Position numbers and translations under genes: made by a program. A DNA stretch of 64,000 nucleotides from NCBI RefSeq assembly GCF_013823385.1, contig NZ_PNMA01000018.1, positions 1 through 64,000 on the forward strand. Reading direction: 5' to 3'. This DNA is from Hyphomonas sp. GTDB taxonomy: Bacteria > Pseudomonadota > Alphaproteobacteria > Caulobacterales > Hyphomonadaceae. Position 1 is the stretch's first letter; every line of letters begins with the position of its first letter. This document shows, one piece after another, positions 9,380 to 17,488 of this stretch. The notes under the pieces were generated by a model, which saw nothing but the letters and a program-made list of their open reading frames with translations, was not told where the DNA came from and made no database searches.

Positions 9380-10948
9380 ATGAGCGAGACAATCTTTCTG
9401 GGAGGCGCAGATGCCGATGGCGCGGGCAAGCCGGACGATGCCCAATCGCTGATCCTGAAGGTTGCCAACCGGCACGGCATCGTTGCCGGCGCCACCGGCA
9501 CGGGCAAGACCGTGACCCTGCAGGTGATGGCGCAGGCCTTTGCCGACGCCGGCGTGCCGGTCTTTGCCGCTGACGTGAAGGGCGACCTTTCGGGCATCGC
9601 CTTTCCCGGCACCGAAACCCACAAGGCACACGCCTCTTTCGCCAGCCGCGCCGAAAATATCGGCATGGGCCCGCTGACCTATCATCCCGCCCCGGTGATC
9701 TTCTGGGATGTGTTCGGCGAGAAGGGCCACCCGATCCGCGCCACGATCGCCGAGATGGGCCCCGTGCTGCTCTCCCGCCTGATGGGGCTGACCGCCGTGC
9801 AGGAGGGCATCCTCAACATTGCCTTTCAGTATGCGGATGACCGCTGCGTGGACGATCCCGATTTCCGCATCCTGGACCTGAAAGACCTGCGCAAGCTGCT
9901 GGCGCATCTGGGCGAGCCGGGGGTCCGTGAGGAGGTCAGCCGCAAATACGGCAATGTCGCCGCCGCCTCGCTGGCGGCCGTGCAGCGCGAACTGCTGGTG
10001 CTGGAGCGCGCCGGGGCGGAGAATTTCTTCGGTGAGCCCGCGCTGGAACTTGCAGACTTCATGCGCACGACCCGCGACGGGCGCGGCTATGTGAACATTC
10101 TGGACGCGACCAGGCTGATCAACAGCCCGAAGCTCTATTCGACCTTCCTGCTCTGGCTGCTGTCGGAACTGTTCGAGCAGCTGCCTGAAATTGGCGACCC
10201 GGAGAAGCCGCGCCTCGTCTTCTTCTTCGATGAGGCCCATCTTCTGTTCACGGACACTCCGCCCGCCCTGCTGCAGAAGATCGAGCAGGTGGTGCGTCTC
10301 ATCCGCTCGAAGGGTGTGGGGGTCTATTTCGTGACGCAGAACCCGCGCGATGTGCCTGAGAGCGTGCTGGCCCAGCTTGGCAACCGTATCCAGCACGCCC
10401 TGCGCGCCTATACGCCGATGGAGCAGAAGGCGGTCAAATCCGCAGCCGCCTCCTTCCGGCCGAACCCGGCCTTCAAGACCGAGACCGTGATCACCGAACT
10501 GGGCGTCGGCGAAGCGCTGGTCTCCACCCTGGACGCCAAGGGCACGCCCTCGATGGTGCAGCGCACGCTGATCCGCCCGCCGGCCTCGCGCCTTGGCCCG
10601 GTGACCGATGCCGAGCGCGCCGAGATCAACAAGGCAAGTCCGCTCTTTGGCCGGTACGACAAGATGGTGGACCGCGAGTCCGCCTATGAAATCCTGACCA
10701 AGAAAGAGGCCGAGGCGGCCAAGCTCGCCGAGAAGGCCCGGCTGGCAGCGGAGAAGGAAAAGGAAGCGGCCGCAAAAGCCAAAGCCACCGCCAAGGCCCC
10801 GGCCAAGGGCCGCGCCACGACCACCCCCAGCCGCTCGCGCCGGATGACCCCGGCAGAACGCGCCACCAATACTGCCGCCACCACAGTCAGCCGCGAAGTT
10901 ACCCGTTACATCCTGCGCGGCATTTTCGGGAACATGAAAAAGAAATGA
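9380..10948 (+). CDS. DUF853/HerA-like P-loop ATPase (YjgR family)
   Basis: A 522-residue putative ATPase of the DUF853 family, related to HerA/FtsK-type motors. The Walker A motif GATGTGKT is near residues 34-41; the Walker B region is the hydrophobic strand ending in FFFDEAHLL. The C-terminal 90 residues are an Ala/Lys/Glu-rich coiled coil and a basic tail. The ATG at 9380 is preferred over an upstream TTG at 9347 because an AAGGGGCGG Shine-Dalgarno sequence sits just before it and the family N-terminus begins there. The biological role of DUF853 proteins is unsettled. Its stop overlaps the next small lipoprotein gene by four bases. Confidence 0.9.
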   Translation: MSETIFLGGADADGAGKPDDAQSLILKVANRHGIVAGATGTGKTVTLQVMAQAFADAGVPVFAADVKGDLSGIAFPGTETHKAHASFASRAENIGMGPLTYHPAPVIFWDVFGEKGHPIRATIAEMGPVLLSRLMGLTAVQEGILNIAFQYADDRCVDDPDFRILDLKDLRKLLAHLGEPGVREEVSRKYGNVAAASLAAVQRELLVLERAGAENFFGEPALELADFMRTTRDGRGYVNILDATRLINSPKLYSTFLLWLLSELFEQLPEIGDPEKPRLVFFFDEAHLLFTDTPPALLQKIEQVVRLIRSKGVGVYFVTQNPRDVPESVLAQLGNRIQHALRAYTPMEQKAVKSAAASFRPNPAFKTETVITELGVGEALVSTLDAKGTPSMVQRTLIRPPASRLGPVTDAERAEINKASPLFGRYDKMVDRESAYEILTKKEAEAAKLAEKARLAAEKEKEAAAKAKATAKAPAKGRATTTPSRSRRMTPAERATNTAATTVSREVTRYILRGIFGNMKKK

Positions 10949-11145
10949 GACAGATCGCGCTCGTCCTTGCCGCCGCTGCCCTGCTTTCCGCATGCGCCAG
11001 CGCCCCGAATGATGGCTGGACCGCCCGGGAGGGGGCCATGCCCTACGAATCGGCCCGCGCGGCCTGCCAGCAGATCAGCTATGGCATCGAGGTGAACTAC
11101 ATCACCTGCATGGCCGGGCGCGGCTGGGTGAAGGCGAAGAAGTAG
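10945..11145 (+). CDS. Small putative lipoprotein
   Basis: A 66-residue protein with a signal peptide ending in a lipobox (LLSAC, Cys at about 17), so it is probably a lipid-anchored envelope protein. Two further cysteines (in RAACQQ and YITCMAG) could form a disulfide. The start codon overlaps the stop of the DUF853 gene (ATGA), indicating translational coupling. Function not recognised. Confidence 0.75.
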   Translation: MRQIALVLAAAALLSACASAPNDGWTAREGAMPYESARAACQQISYGIEVNYITCMAGRGWVKAKK

Positions 11146-11154
11146 CGCCGCGCC

Positions 11155-11388
11155 TCAGTCCATCTTTTCCTCGATCGTGCTGACCAGCCGCGTGGCAAGC
11201 GTCAGGCTGTGCATCGCCGTCTGGCCATAAGCATGGCGCGGCGGGTCCCCGTCGACATGAAACACGCATTTCCAGGCCCGCATTGCCTCGTCGAAGACCG
11301 GTGCCTCGAAAGCCACCTTTTTGCTTCCGTTGCGGTTCTGCCCATTCCCCCAATCCGGGGTGAGCACGAGTTCCAGCCGCGTGTTCAT
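11155..11388 (-). CDS. Conserved-looking small hypothetical protein
   Basis: A 77-residue soluble protein with no signal or membrane segment. The pattern of alternating strands and a C-terminal helix (LATRLVSTIEEKMD) suggests a compact alpha/beta fold. Codon usage matches the neighbours and the frame is clean. Function not recognised. It converges on the small lipoprotein gene (9 bases apart) and is divergent from the aldehyde dehydrogenase. Confidence 0.6.
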   Translation of the reverse strand: MNTRLELVLTPDWGNGQNRNGSKKVAFEAPVFDEAMRAWKCVFHVDGDPPRHAYGQTAMHSLTLATRLVSTIEEKMD

Positions 11389-11537
11389 GTCATGTCTCCG
11401 ATAGCGCCTGAAAAAGCGCTGGTTTTACTGCCGCGCCGCATCGCCCCTCCCCCCGCGTCAGGAGTGGCGAAAGCGTCACACCTCTCCTATAGTCAAGGAG
11501 ATGGCTCAATAAGCTGCGCCCAAGGGAGGCCCTACTC

Positions 11538-12968
11538 ATGCAACAATATCTCAAATTCTATATCGATGGCGAATGGGTTGACCCGGTAACGCCGCGCACG
11601 CTGGAAGTCGAAAACCCGGCGACCGAAGAGAATTTTGCCGTCATCTCCATCGGCTCTGCCGCCGATGTGGACAAGGCCGTGGCCGCCGCCAAGCGCGCCT
11701 TCCCGAGCTTCTCGCAGACGAGCGTGGAATACCGCGCGGACCTGCTCGACAAGATCACCGCCGGCCTGCAGAAGCGCATGCCGGACCTTGCCAAGGCAAT
11801 CTCCGAAGAGATGGGCGCGCCGATGTGGCTGGCCAATGCCGCCCAGGTGCCCTCGGGCCTTGGCCACTTCGCCACCACTGCTGCGATCCTGCGCTCATAC
11901 AAGTGGGAGGAGCTGAAAGGCACGACCCTGCTGCGCAAGGAGCCGATTGGCGTCTGCGCCTTCATCACGCCCTGGAACTGGCCGCTGAACCAGATCGCCT
12001 GCAAAGTGGCGCCTGCCCTGGCTGCGGGCTGCACCATGGTGCTGAAGCCGTCTGAAATCGCGCCGCTCGACGCGATGATCTTCGCTGAAGTGCTGCATGA
12101 GGCCGGCGTGCCCAAGGGCGTGTTCAACCTGGTGAACGGCGACGGCCCCGGCGTTGGCGCGGCAATGTCGTCCCACCCCGATGTCGACATGGTGAGCTTC
12201 ACCGGGTCGACCCGCGCCGGCGTGCTGGTGGCCCAGGCTGCTGCTCCGACCGTCAAGCGTGTGGCCCAGGAACTTGGCGGCAAGAGCCCGAACATTGTTC
12301 TGCCTACGGCCGATCTCCAGAAAGCCGTTTCCAGCGGCATCATGAACATGATGACCAATTCGGGCCAGAGCTGTAACGCCCCCTCGCGCATGTTTGTGCA
12401 AAAGGACCAGCAGGACCAGGCCATCGCCATTGCCAAGGCAACGGCCGAGGCCGTGAAGGTTGCCAATCCGGCAGACGCCCCTCCCGGCGCCATCGGCCCG
12501 ATCTCCAACGGCAACCAGTATCAGAAGGTCCAGGACCTCATCCAGAAGGGCATCGAAGAGGGCGCAACCCTCGTCGCCGGTGGCCCGGGCCGTCCTGAAG
12601 GCTTCAACAAGGGCTACTTCGCCCGCCCGACCGTGTTTGCCAACGTCACCAATGACATGACCATCGCGCGCGAGGAAATCTTCGGGCCGGTCCTCGTCAT
12701 GATCCCTTACGACACTGTGGACGACGCGGTCGCCATGGCCAACGACACCGTTTACGGTCTTGCCGGCTATGTTCAGGGCCCGGACAAGGAAGCCCATGCG
12801 GTTGCCAACCGCATCCGCGCCGGCCAGATCCTCGTCAATGGCGCACGGCCTGACTTCTCGGCGCCCTTCGGTGGCTACGGCCAGTCAGGCAATGGCCGCG
12901 AATGGGGCGAGCATGGCTTTGAGGAGTTCCTCGAAGTCAAAGCCGTCATCGGCTACAACGCCGCCTGA
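11538..12968 (+). CDS. Aldehyde dehydrogenase family protein (NAD(P)+-dependent)
   Basis: A 476-residue ALDH superfamily enzyme oxidising an aldehyde to its acid. The active-site landmarks are all present: PWNWPLNQ (about 145), the nucleotide-binding FTGSTRAG (221-228), general base Glu 245 in the QELGGKSPN block, and nucleophile Cys 279 in GQSCNAPSR. Substrate class cannot be told from sequence alone. A GGGAGG Shine-Dalgarno precedes the ATG, and a TATAGT sequence about 45 bases upstream is a possible -10 box. A strong terminator follows at 12996, so this is a single-gene unit. Confidence 0.93.
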   Translation: MQQYLKFYIDGEWVDPVTPRTLEVENPATEENFAVISIGSAADVDKAVAAAKRAFPSFSQTSVEYRADLLDKITAGLQKRMPDLAKAISEEMGAPMWLANAAQVPSGLGHFATTAAILRSYKWEELKGTTLLRKEPIGVCAFITPWNWPLNQIACKVAPALAAGCTMVLKPSEIAPLDAMIFAEVLHEAGVPKGVFNLVNGDGPGVGAAMSSHPDVDMVSFTGSTRAGVLVAQAAAPTVKRVAQELGGKSPNIVLPTADLQKAVSSGIMNMMTNSGQSCNAPSRMFVQKDQQDQAIAIAKATAEAVKVANPADAPPGAIGPISNGNQYQKVQDLIQKGIEEGATLVAGGPGRPEGFNKGYFARPTVFANVTNDMTIAREEIFGPVLVMIPYDTVDDAVAMANDTVYGLAGYVQGPDKEAHAVANRIRAGQILVNGARPDFSAPFGGYGQSGNGREWGEHGFEEFLEVKAVIGYNAA

Positions 12969-12995
12969 GGCAGGCTTCCTGCAACAGATCAAAGG

Positions 12996-13027
12996 AAACG
13001 GCAGCCCTCGGGCTGCCGTTTTCGTTT
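12996..13027 (+). terminator. Rho-independent terminator after the aldehyde dehydrogenase gene
   Basis: Twelve-base arms (AAACGGCAGCCC / GGGCTGCCGTTT) around a tight loop, followed by a T-rich tail, about 30 bases after the stop codon. Confidence 0.85.
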
Positions 13028-13084
13028 GCGCACAAAGCCCGCCAGAACGGGATTTTTTTGGTCCGGTATTGACGTGGTCAAACT

Positions 13085-13101
13085 ACTTTGTAATTCAAAG
13101 T
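13085..13101. promoter_or_regulatory. Perfect palindrome upstream of the membrane protein gene (operator candidate)
   Basis: ACTTTG-TAATT-CAAAGT is a perfect 6-5-6 inverted repeat in an AT-rich pocket 30 bases before the start at 13132. A TTGACG (-35-like) hexamer lies at 13069-13074, so the palindrome would overlap the -10 region. Regulator not identifiable here. Confidence 0.5.
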
Positions 13102-13131
13102 TATTGTTCATCTGGACCAAAGGCCCCTTCC

Positions 13132-13716
13132 ATGACCCTCGCCGAGCTCAATGCTTCTCTCAAGACCGCCCGCCTGCAGGCTTACGCGGAGGCGCGCGGC
13201 GGCTGGCCCGTGCCGCTGGCCGGGGCGCTCTACTGGGCCGTCCTCGCCTGGCTGGGCACACGCATGGCGCCGGAAGACTGGTCGGTGACCGCGGCAATCT
13301 TTTCGGGCGCCATATTCCCGGTGGCGGTCGCCCTGGCGGCGCTGCTGCGCAATCCCTTCATGAAGGTGCAAATCCCCGATCAGGGCGTGGTGTTCATGGC
13401 GATGGGCGCAATGCTGCTGTTCTGGCCGGGCGCGATTGCAGCGATGTGGACCTACAATGCGCTGGCCCCGCTCTTGATCGCCATCGGGATTTCAGGCCAC
13501 TGGCCGGTGTTCGGCTGGTCCTATGGCCGCCCCGCGCCGTTCATTGCCCATGCTGTGATCCGGGCTGGGACCGTCTCTGCCATCTGGCTGCTCCTGCCGG
13601 AAGATCGCTTCACCCTGCTGCCTGCGGCGGTGGCCGGGATCTATCTCGTCACGGTGCTCGCGCTCTACGTCGACAGCGGCCAGGTCGCCCGGAAACTGAA
13701 ATCCACGGCATCGTGA
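13132..13716 (+). CDS. DUF7010-like integral membrane protein
   Basis: A 194-residue protein with a short hydrophilic N-terminus (MTLAELNASL) and about six hydrophobic segments, the first near residues 25-45. The overall pattern resembles the DUF7010 family of uncharacterised membrane proteins; that assignment is from memory of the family and not certain. The ATG at 13132 is chosen because the longer open frame upstream runs through the dehydrogenase terminator. A palindromic operator candidate lies 30 bases upstream and another palindrome lies downstream at 13783. Function unknown. Confidence 0.7.
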   Translation: MTLAELNASLKTARLQAYAEARGGWPVPLAGALYWAVLAWLGTRMAPEDWSVTAAIFSGAIFPVAVALAALLRNPFMKVQIPDQGVVFMAMGAMLLFWPGAIAAMWTYNALAPLLIAIGISGHWPVFGWSYGRPAPFIAHAVIRAGTVSAIWLLLPEDRFTLLPAAVAGIYLVTVLALYVDSGQVARKLKSTAS

Positions 13717-13782
13717 TCGCCCGGCGCCTGCGTCACGTTGTTGTGAACTTGCGTGTTGGCTGGCGTTCATCTTCGTGGAGTC

Positions 13783-13796
13783 ACACTATATAGTGT
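13783..13796. promoter_or_regulatory. Perfect palindrome before the CC0125-type lipoprotein gene
   Basis: ACACTATATAGTGT is a 14-base perfect palindrome 26 bases before the chosen start at 13823. It could be a regulator site overlapping the transcription start. It is distinct in sequence from the palindrome at 13085. Confidence 0.5.
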
Positions 13797-13822
13797 AGAT
13801 GAAGCTTTTGGAGGCCGTTGCC

Positions 13823-14395
13823 ATGAAACGCCTTAGCCTTGCCGCTGCCGTCGCTGCGCTCGCCTTTACGGCGGCCTGCGCCACGGCGACCCCCTATCAG
13901 CCTGCCACCCTGTCGGATCGCGGCTATTCGGAAATGAAGATCGAAGACAACCGCTTCCAGGTGGAGTTCGCGGGCAACTCGCTGACCAACCGGAAGACGG
14001 TGGAAACCTATCTCCTGTTCCGCGCGGCAGAGCTGACCAAGCAGAACGGGTATGACCATTTCCGGGTGGTGCGCCGGGATACCGACGCCAATACCCGTGT
14101 GGTTTCCTCGGGCGCAGCCTATTCGCCCTATTATGACCACTTCTACCTGAACTACCGCTATTTCGGCCCGCGCGCGGCGTATTTCTACGATCCCTATCGC
14201 AGCGTGCGCTACAGCCGGTACAGCTTCTACGATCCCTTCTGGGATGGCCCGCTCAACTACCGGGAACAGACGAGCTATATCGCCAGCGCCGAGATCGTGA
14301 TGGGCAAAGGCCCCAAGCCCGATGATGTGGCCTTCTTCGATGCCGATCAGGTGATCTTCAACCTGGCAGGCCAGATCCAGCGCGCCGCGCCCTAG
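13823..14395 (+). CDS. CC0125/CC1285 family lipoprotein
   Basis: A 190-residue putative lipoprotein whose signal peptide ends in a lipobox (TAAC). The mature part begins with ATPYQP followed by the family-like block SDRGYSEMKIEDNRFQVEF and a helical FRAAELTKQNGYDHFRV segment, then a Tyr/Arg/Asp-rich central region and a C-terminal strand-helix. The pattern matches the CC0125/CC1285 lipoproteins of Caulobacter relatives, of unknown function. The start at 13823 has a GGAGG Shine-Dalgarno eight bases upstream; an ATG at 13799 would disrupt the signal peptide. A hairpin terminator follows. Confidence 0.8.
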   Translation: MKRLSLAAAVAALAFTAACATATPYQPATLSDRGYSEMKIEDNRFQVEFAGNSLTNRKTVETYLLFRAAELTKQNGYDHFRVVRRDTDANTRVVSSGAAYSPYYDHFYLNYRYFGPRAAYFYDPYRSVRYSRYSFYDPFWDGPLNYREQTSYIASAEIVMGKGPKPDDVAFFDADQVIFNLAGQIQRAAP

Positions 14396-14431
14396 CTGCG
14401 CCGGCCTGAAGCAGGCGTACCAGAATGATCA

Positions 14432-14455
14432 GAGGGCGCCTTACGGGGCGCCCTC
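14432..14455 (+). terminator. Hairpin between the convergent lipoprotein and sugar-dehydrogenase genes
   Basis: GAGGGCGCC-TTACGG-GGCGCCCTC, a perfect 9-base stem whose right arm overlaps the last codons and stop of the minus-strand gene. It probably serves the plus-strand gene ending at 14395; no long T-run follows. Confidence 0.6.
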
Positions 14456-16036
14456 AATTCTGAAGATGCTGCCATTATAGGAAACGATGTAGACGTTGCC
14501 GCTGTTATCCAGGCCAAAGCTGGTGATCTGGCTGAGCGTTCCGGCATCGGGCACCAGCTGGTCATTGAGGCGGTTGAAACTGGTCGCCGCCAGGGTCTGC
14601 CCGACCGTCAGCGACGAGACCGGAACCGACCACACATTGCCGCTGATAAAGTCCGCAAACAGATAATGGTTGCGGATCGGGCCGATATTGCCGCGATAGA
14701 CATAGCCGCCGGTGATCGAGCGGCCCTGTGTCGCCGAAGTGCCGTGGGTGTACTCGGCCACGGGCGGGGTGAAACTTGCCGAGTCCGCGCCCGAATAGAA
14801 TGCCGTGCCTTCGCGAACGGCCCAGCCATAATTGGCGCCCGCATCAGACGGGCGCATCCGGTTGATTTCCTCGCGGTTGGACTGGCCCACATCGGCAATG
14901 AACAGGTCGCCCGTCTGGCGGTCAAAGCTCGACCGCCACGGATTGCGCAGGCCGCGCGCGAAGATTTCCGGACGCCCGGCGCTGCCATTTGACGGAAACG
15001 CATTGCCAGCAGGGATGCGATAGTCGCGGTTGGCATCGGCGGGAAAATCATCGGCAGACACATCAATCCGGAGGATCTTGCCGAGCAGGGAATTGACGTT
15101 CTGCGCGTTCTGGTCCGCGCCAGCGGTCACCCCGCCGCCATCGCCGGTGGCAATGTACAGCAGGCCGTCATTGCCAAAGCCGAGCCAGCCACCATTGTGG
15201 TAGGAGTCGACCTGGGTGACGGTCAGGATAACGTCCGATGTTGCCGGATCGAGTTGCAGCGGATTGTTTGCATAGGTCTGGTAACGGCGGATTTCCGTAT
15301 CGCCGGCGGTATTGGTGAGGTTCACGTAGACGTACCGGTCGGTAGCAAAGCTGGGCGAGAAAGTCATGCCGACAAGACCCTGCTCACCCTCGCTCGACAC
15401 CTGAGACGCCACATCCAGGAATGGCACGCTCTCTATTGTCCCATTCGACGGGTTCAGGACGCGGGCCAGGCCGCCTTTCTGCAGAACCACCACACGGTCC
15501 GTACCCGGAATTCCCTCCAGATAAAGCGGCGCCGAGAAGCCGGTGGCCACGCGGCGCAGGGCCATACCGGTTATGGTCTCATCCACATCCAGAACGCGGA
15601 TCTGAACGGTGATCTGCGCCGTGCCGCCCCGGCCATCGCTCACCTGAAACGTCACCAGATAGATATTGTCGCCATTGCCGTCCTGGGGCGTCTCATAGTC
15701 GAGCGCCGAATTCAGGGAGAGGACGCCGGTTGTCGGGTTGAAGCTGAACAGTGCGGCGTCTCCGCCGGCAACCAGCGAGCGGGTGAGCGGGTCTCCATCC
15801 GGATCGGTGGCCGTCAGCGTGTAGACGGTCCCGGTCGTCCCCTCATTGATCGACACAGAGGCGGGCGAGGTGATCGACGGCGGCTGGTTCACCGGCGGCG
15901 GAGGCGGCGGGGGCGGCGGTGGGGGTGAGGACGGCGGTGAACTGGACCCGCCCCCGCCTCCGCAAGCCTGAAGCGCGAACATGCCGGCGGCGACGAGAGC
16001 CACCCAGCGCTCTGTACGGAGGGTCGGTGTTTTCAT
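14441..16036 (-). CDS. PQQ-dependent sugar dehydrogenase-like lipoprotein with a cadherin-like domain
   Basis: A 531-residue exported protein. The signal peptide ends in a lipobox (FALQAC), then come a Gly/Ser/Pro linker with eleven consecutive prolines, a cadherin-like domain (about 50-150: LTATDPDGDPL, DYETPQDGNGDNIY, VSDGRGG), and a six-bladed propeller of the glucose/sorbosone dehydrogenase type. Propeller marks are GLARVLN, GEQGLVGMTFSP, NHYLFADFISGNVW and the YHNGGWLGFGNDGLLYIATGDGGG block typical of PQQ/calcium binding. It likely oxidises sugars or acts as a hydrolase-like binding protein at the outer membrane; the substrate is unknown. An AAGGA sequence precedes the ATG at 16036. Confidence 0.85.
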   Translation of the reverse strand: MKTPTLRTERWVALVAAGMFALQACGGGGGSSSPPSSPPPPPPPPPPPVNQPPSITSPASVSINEGTTGTVYTLTATDPDGDPLTRSLVAGGDAALFSFNPTTGVLSLNSALDYETPQDGNGDNIYLVTFQVSDGRGGTAQITVQIRVLDVDETITGMALRRVATGFSAPLYLEGIPGTDRVVVLQKGGLARVLNPSNGTIESVPFLDVASQVSSEGEQGLVGMTFSPSFATDRYVYVNLTNTAGDTEIRRYQTYANNPLQLDPATSDVILTVTQVDSYHNGGWLGFGNDGLLYIATGDGGGVTAGADQNAQNVNSLLGKILRIDVSADDFPADANRDYRIPAGNAFPSNGSAGRPEIFARGLRNPWRSSFDRQTGDLFIADVGQSNREEINRMRPSDAGANYGWAVREGTAFYSGADSASFTPPVAEYTHGTSATQGRSITGGYVYRGNIGPIRNHYLFADFISGNVWSVPVSSLTVGQTLAATSFNRLNDQLVPDAGTLSQITSFGLDNSGNVYIVSYNGSIFRIEGAP

Positions 16037-16222
16037 GAGGGGATTCCTTACCACTCCTGCAGAACCGCCCGAAGTGTACATTTTGCAAGGAAATTATCCG
16101 GCAGCACGAATTTGTGCGCCCCTACTCTGGCCAAGCGGGAAAGATGGGTCCAAAAGGCCCGGTTGTTGACGGGCGGCCTGGCTGAAATCTGGGGCGCGCC
16201 GGATTTTGGAAAGACCGGACCA

Positions 16223-17479
16223 ATGGACGGAAGTGAAGCGGGCAAGGCCGAAGGCCTTCACATGCCGCCACCGACAGGCATGCGCAAAGTGGAGTTCGTG
16301 GCGATCGTTGCGGGCCTGATGGCGCTCAACGCCATCGCCATCGACATCATGCTGCCTGCCCTGAGCGAAATCGCCCGCGCGACCGGCCTCACCGCAGACG
16401 GCGGCGACGCCAATCGTCAACAGCTGATCATCTTCGCCTATGTGCTCGGCTTTGGCGCGCCGCAGCTGATCTGGGGCCCGATCACGGACCGGTTCGGGCG
16501 GCGCGCGCCGCTGTTCGTTGGCCTGGTGGGCTATGTGCTCACTGCCCTGCTCTGCGTCATGGCGCATGATTTCTGGGCGCTTCTGGCTGCGCGTTTCCTG
16601 CAGGGCATCTTTGCGTCAGGCGCCCGCACGGTGGCCGCCGCCGTGGTCCGCGATCTCTTCGCCGGGCGGGCCATGGCCAGCTTCATGTCGCTGGTGATGA
16701 CCATCTTCATGATCGTGCCGATCATTGCCCCTGCCATCGGCCAGCTCATCCTGGCATATGCGCCCTGGGAAGGCATCTTCATCGTGCTCGCCGTCTGGGG
16801 CGGGCTGATGCTCGCCTGGACCTGGGTGCGCCTGCCGGAAAGCCTGCCGAAAGAGGCCCGACGGTCCCTTGAGATTGGCAGCGTTCTGTCAGCCTACATG
16901 CAGGTGGTCCGCTCGCGGGTTGCCTTCGGCTACATGCTGGCTTCCGGCATTGTGTTCGGCGCGCTCTTTGCCTTCATCGCCTCGTCCGAGCAGGTGTTCC
17001 GGGAAGTGTTCGATCAGGGCGACAACTTCGCGCTCTGGTTTGCCGGCATTGCCGGCGCGCTGGCAATCTCGAACTTTGCCAATTCCCGCCTCGTCGGAAA
17101 GCTCGGTATGCGGCGCATCGGCCATATTGCCCTGCTCACCTTTACCCTTGTCTCGGCCCTGTTGACCGCCACAACGCTGATCTGGGGCGAAAACCTCGCC
17201 GTCTTCTTTCCGATGTTTGCGGTGGGCTTTGCCTGTTTCGGGATGATGGGATCAAACTTCTCCGCCCTTGCCATGGAACCCCTCGGCAAGATCGCGGGCA
17301 CCGCCTCTGCCGCCTATGGCTTTGCCACCACGCTGATCTCCAGCCTGGTCGGCATGTTCATCGGCGCGCAGTTCAACGGCTCCACCGTGCCGCTCACCCT
17401 CGGCTTTGCCGCGATGGGCGCTGTCTCGCTGGGGGTGATCCTCGTCACCGAAAAAGGCCGCCTGTTCAGCCGCTATTAG
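16223..17479 (+). CDS. MFS multidrug efflux transporter (Bcr/CflA-like)
   Basis: A 418-residue, twelve-helix major facilitator protein. The loop 2-3 signature is GPITDRFGRR, and the first helix carries the IDIMLPALSEIA motif typical of Bcr/CflA drug:proton antiporters. Between helices 6 and 7 there is a short basic loop with LPESLPKEARRSLEIG. The chosen ATG at 16223 follows a GGAAAG sequence; an in-frame start at 16112 would add 37 unlikely residues. Substrate unknown. It converges with the RimK-like gene, 9 bases apart, with no clear terminator between them. Confidence 0.88.
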   Translation: MDGSEAGKAEGLHMPPPTGMRKVEFVAIVAGLMALNAIAIDIMLPALSEIARATGLTADGGDANRQQLIIFAYVLGFGAPQLIWGPITDRFGRRAPLFVGLVGYVLTALLCVMAHDFWALLAARFLQGIFASGARTVAAAVVRDLFAGRAMASFMSLVMTIFMIVPIIAPAIGQLILAYAPWEGIFIVLAVWGGLMLAWTWVRLPESLPKEARRSLEIGSVLSAYMQVVRSRVAFGYMLASGIVFGALFAFIASSEQVFREVFDQGDNFALWFAGIAGALAISNFANSRLVGKLGMRRIGHIALLTFTLVSALLTATTLIWGENLAVFFPMFAVGFACFGMMGSNFSALAMEPLGKIAGTASAAYGFATTLISSLVGMFIGAQFNGSTVPLTLGFAAMGAVSLGVILVTEKGRLFSRY

Positions 17480-17488
17480 CGCCGCGCC

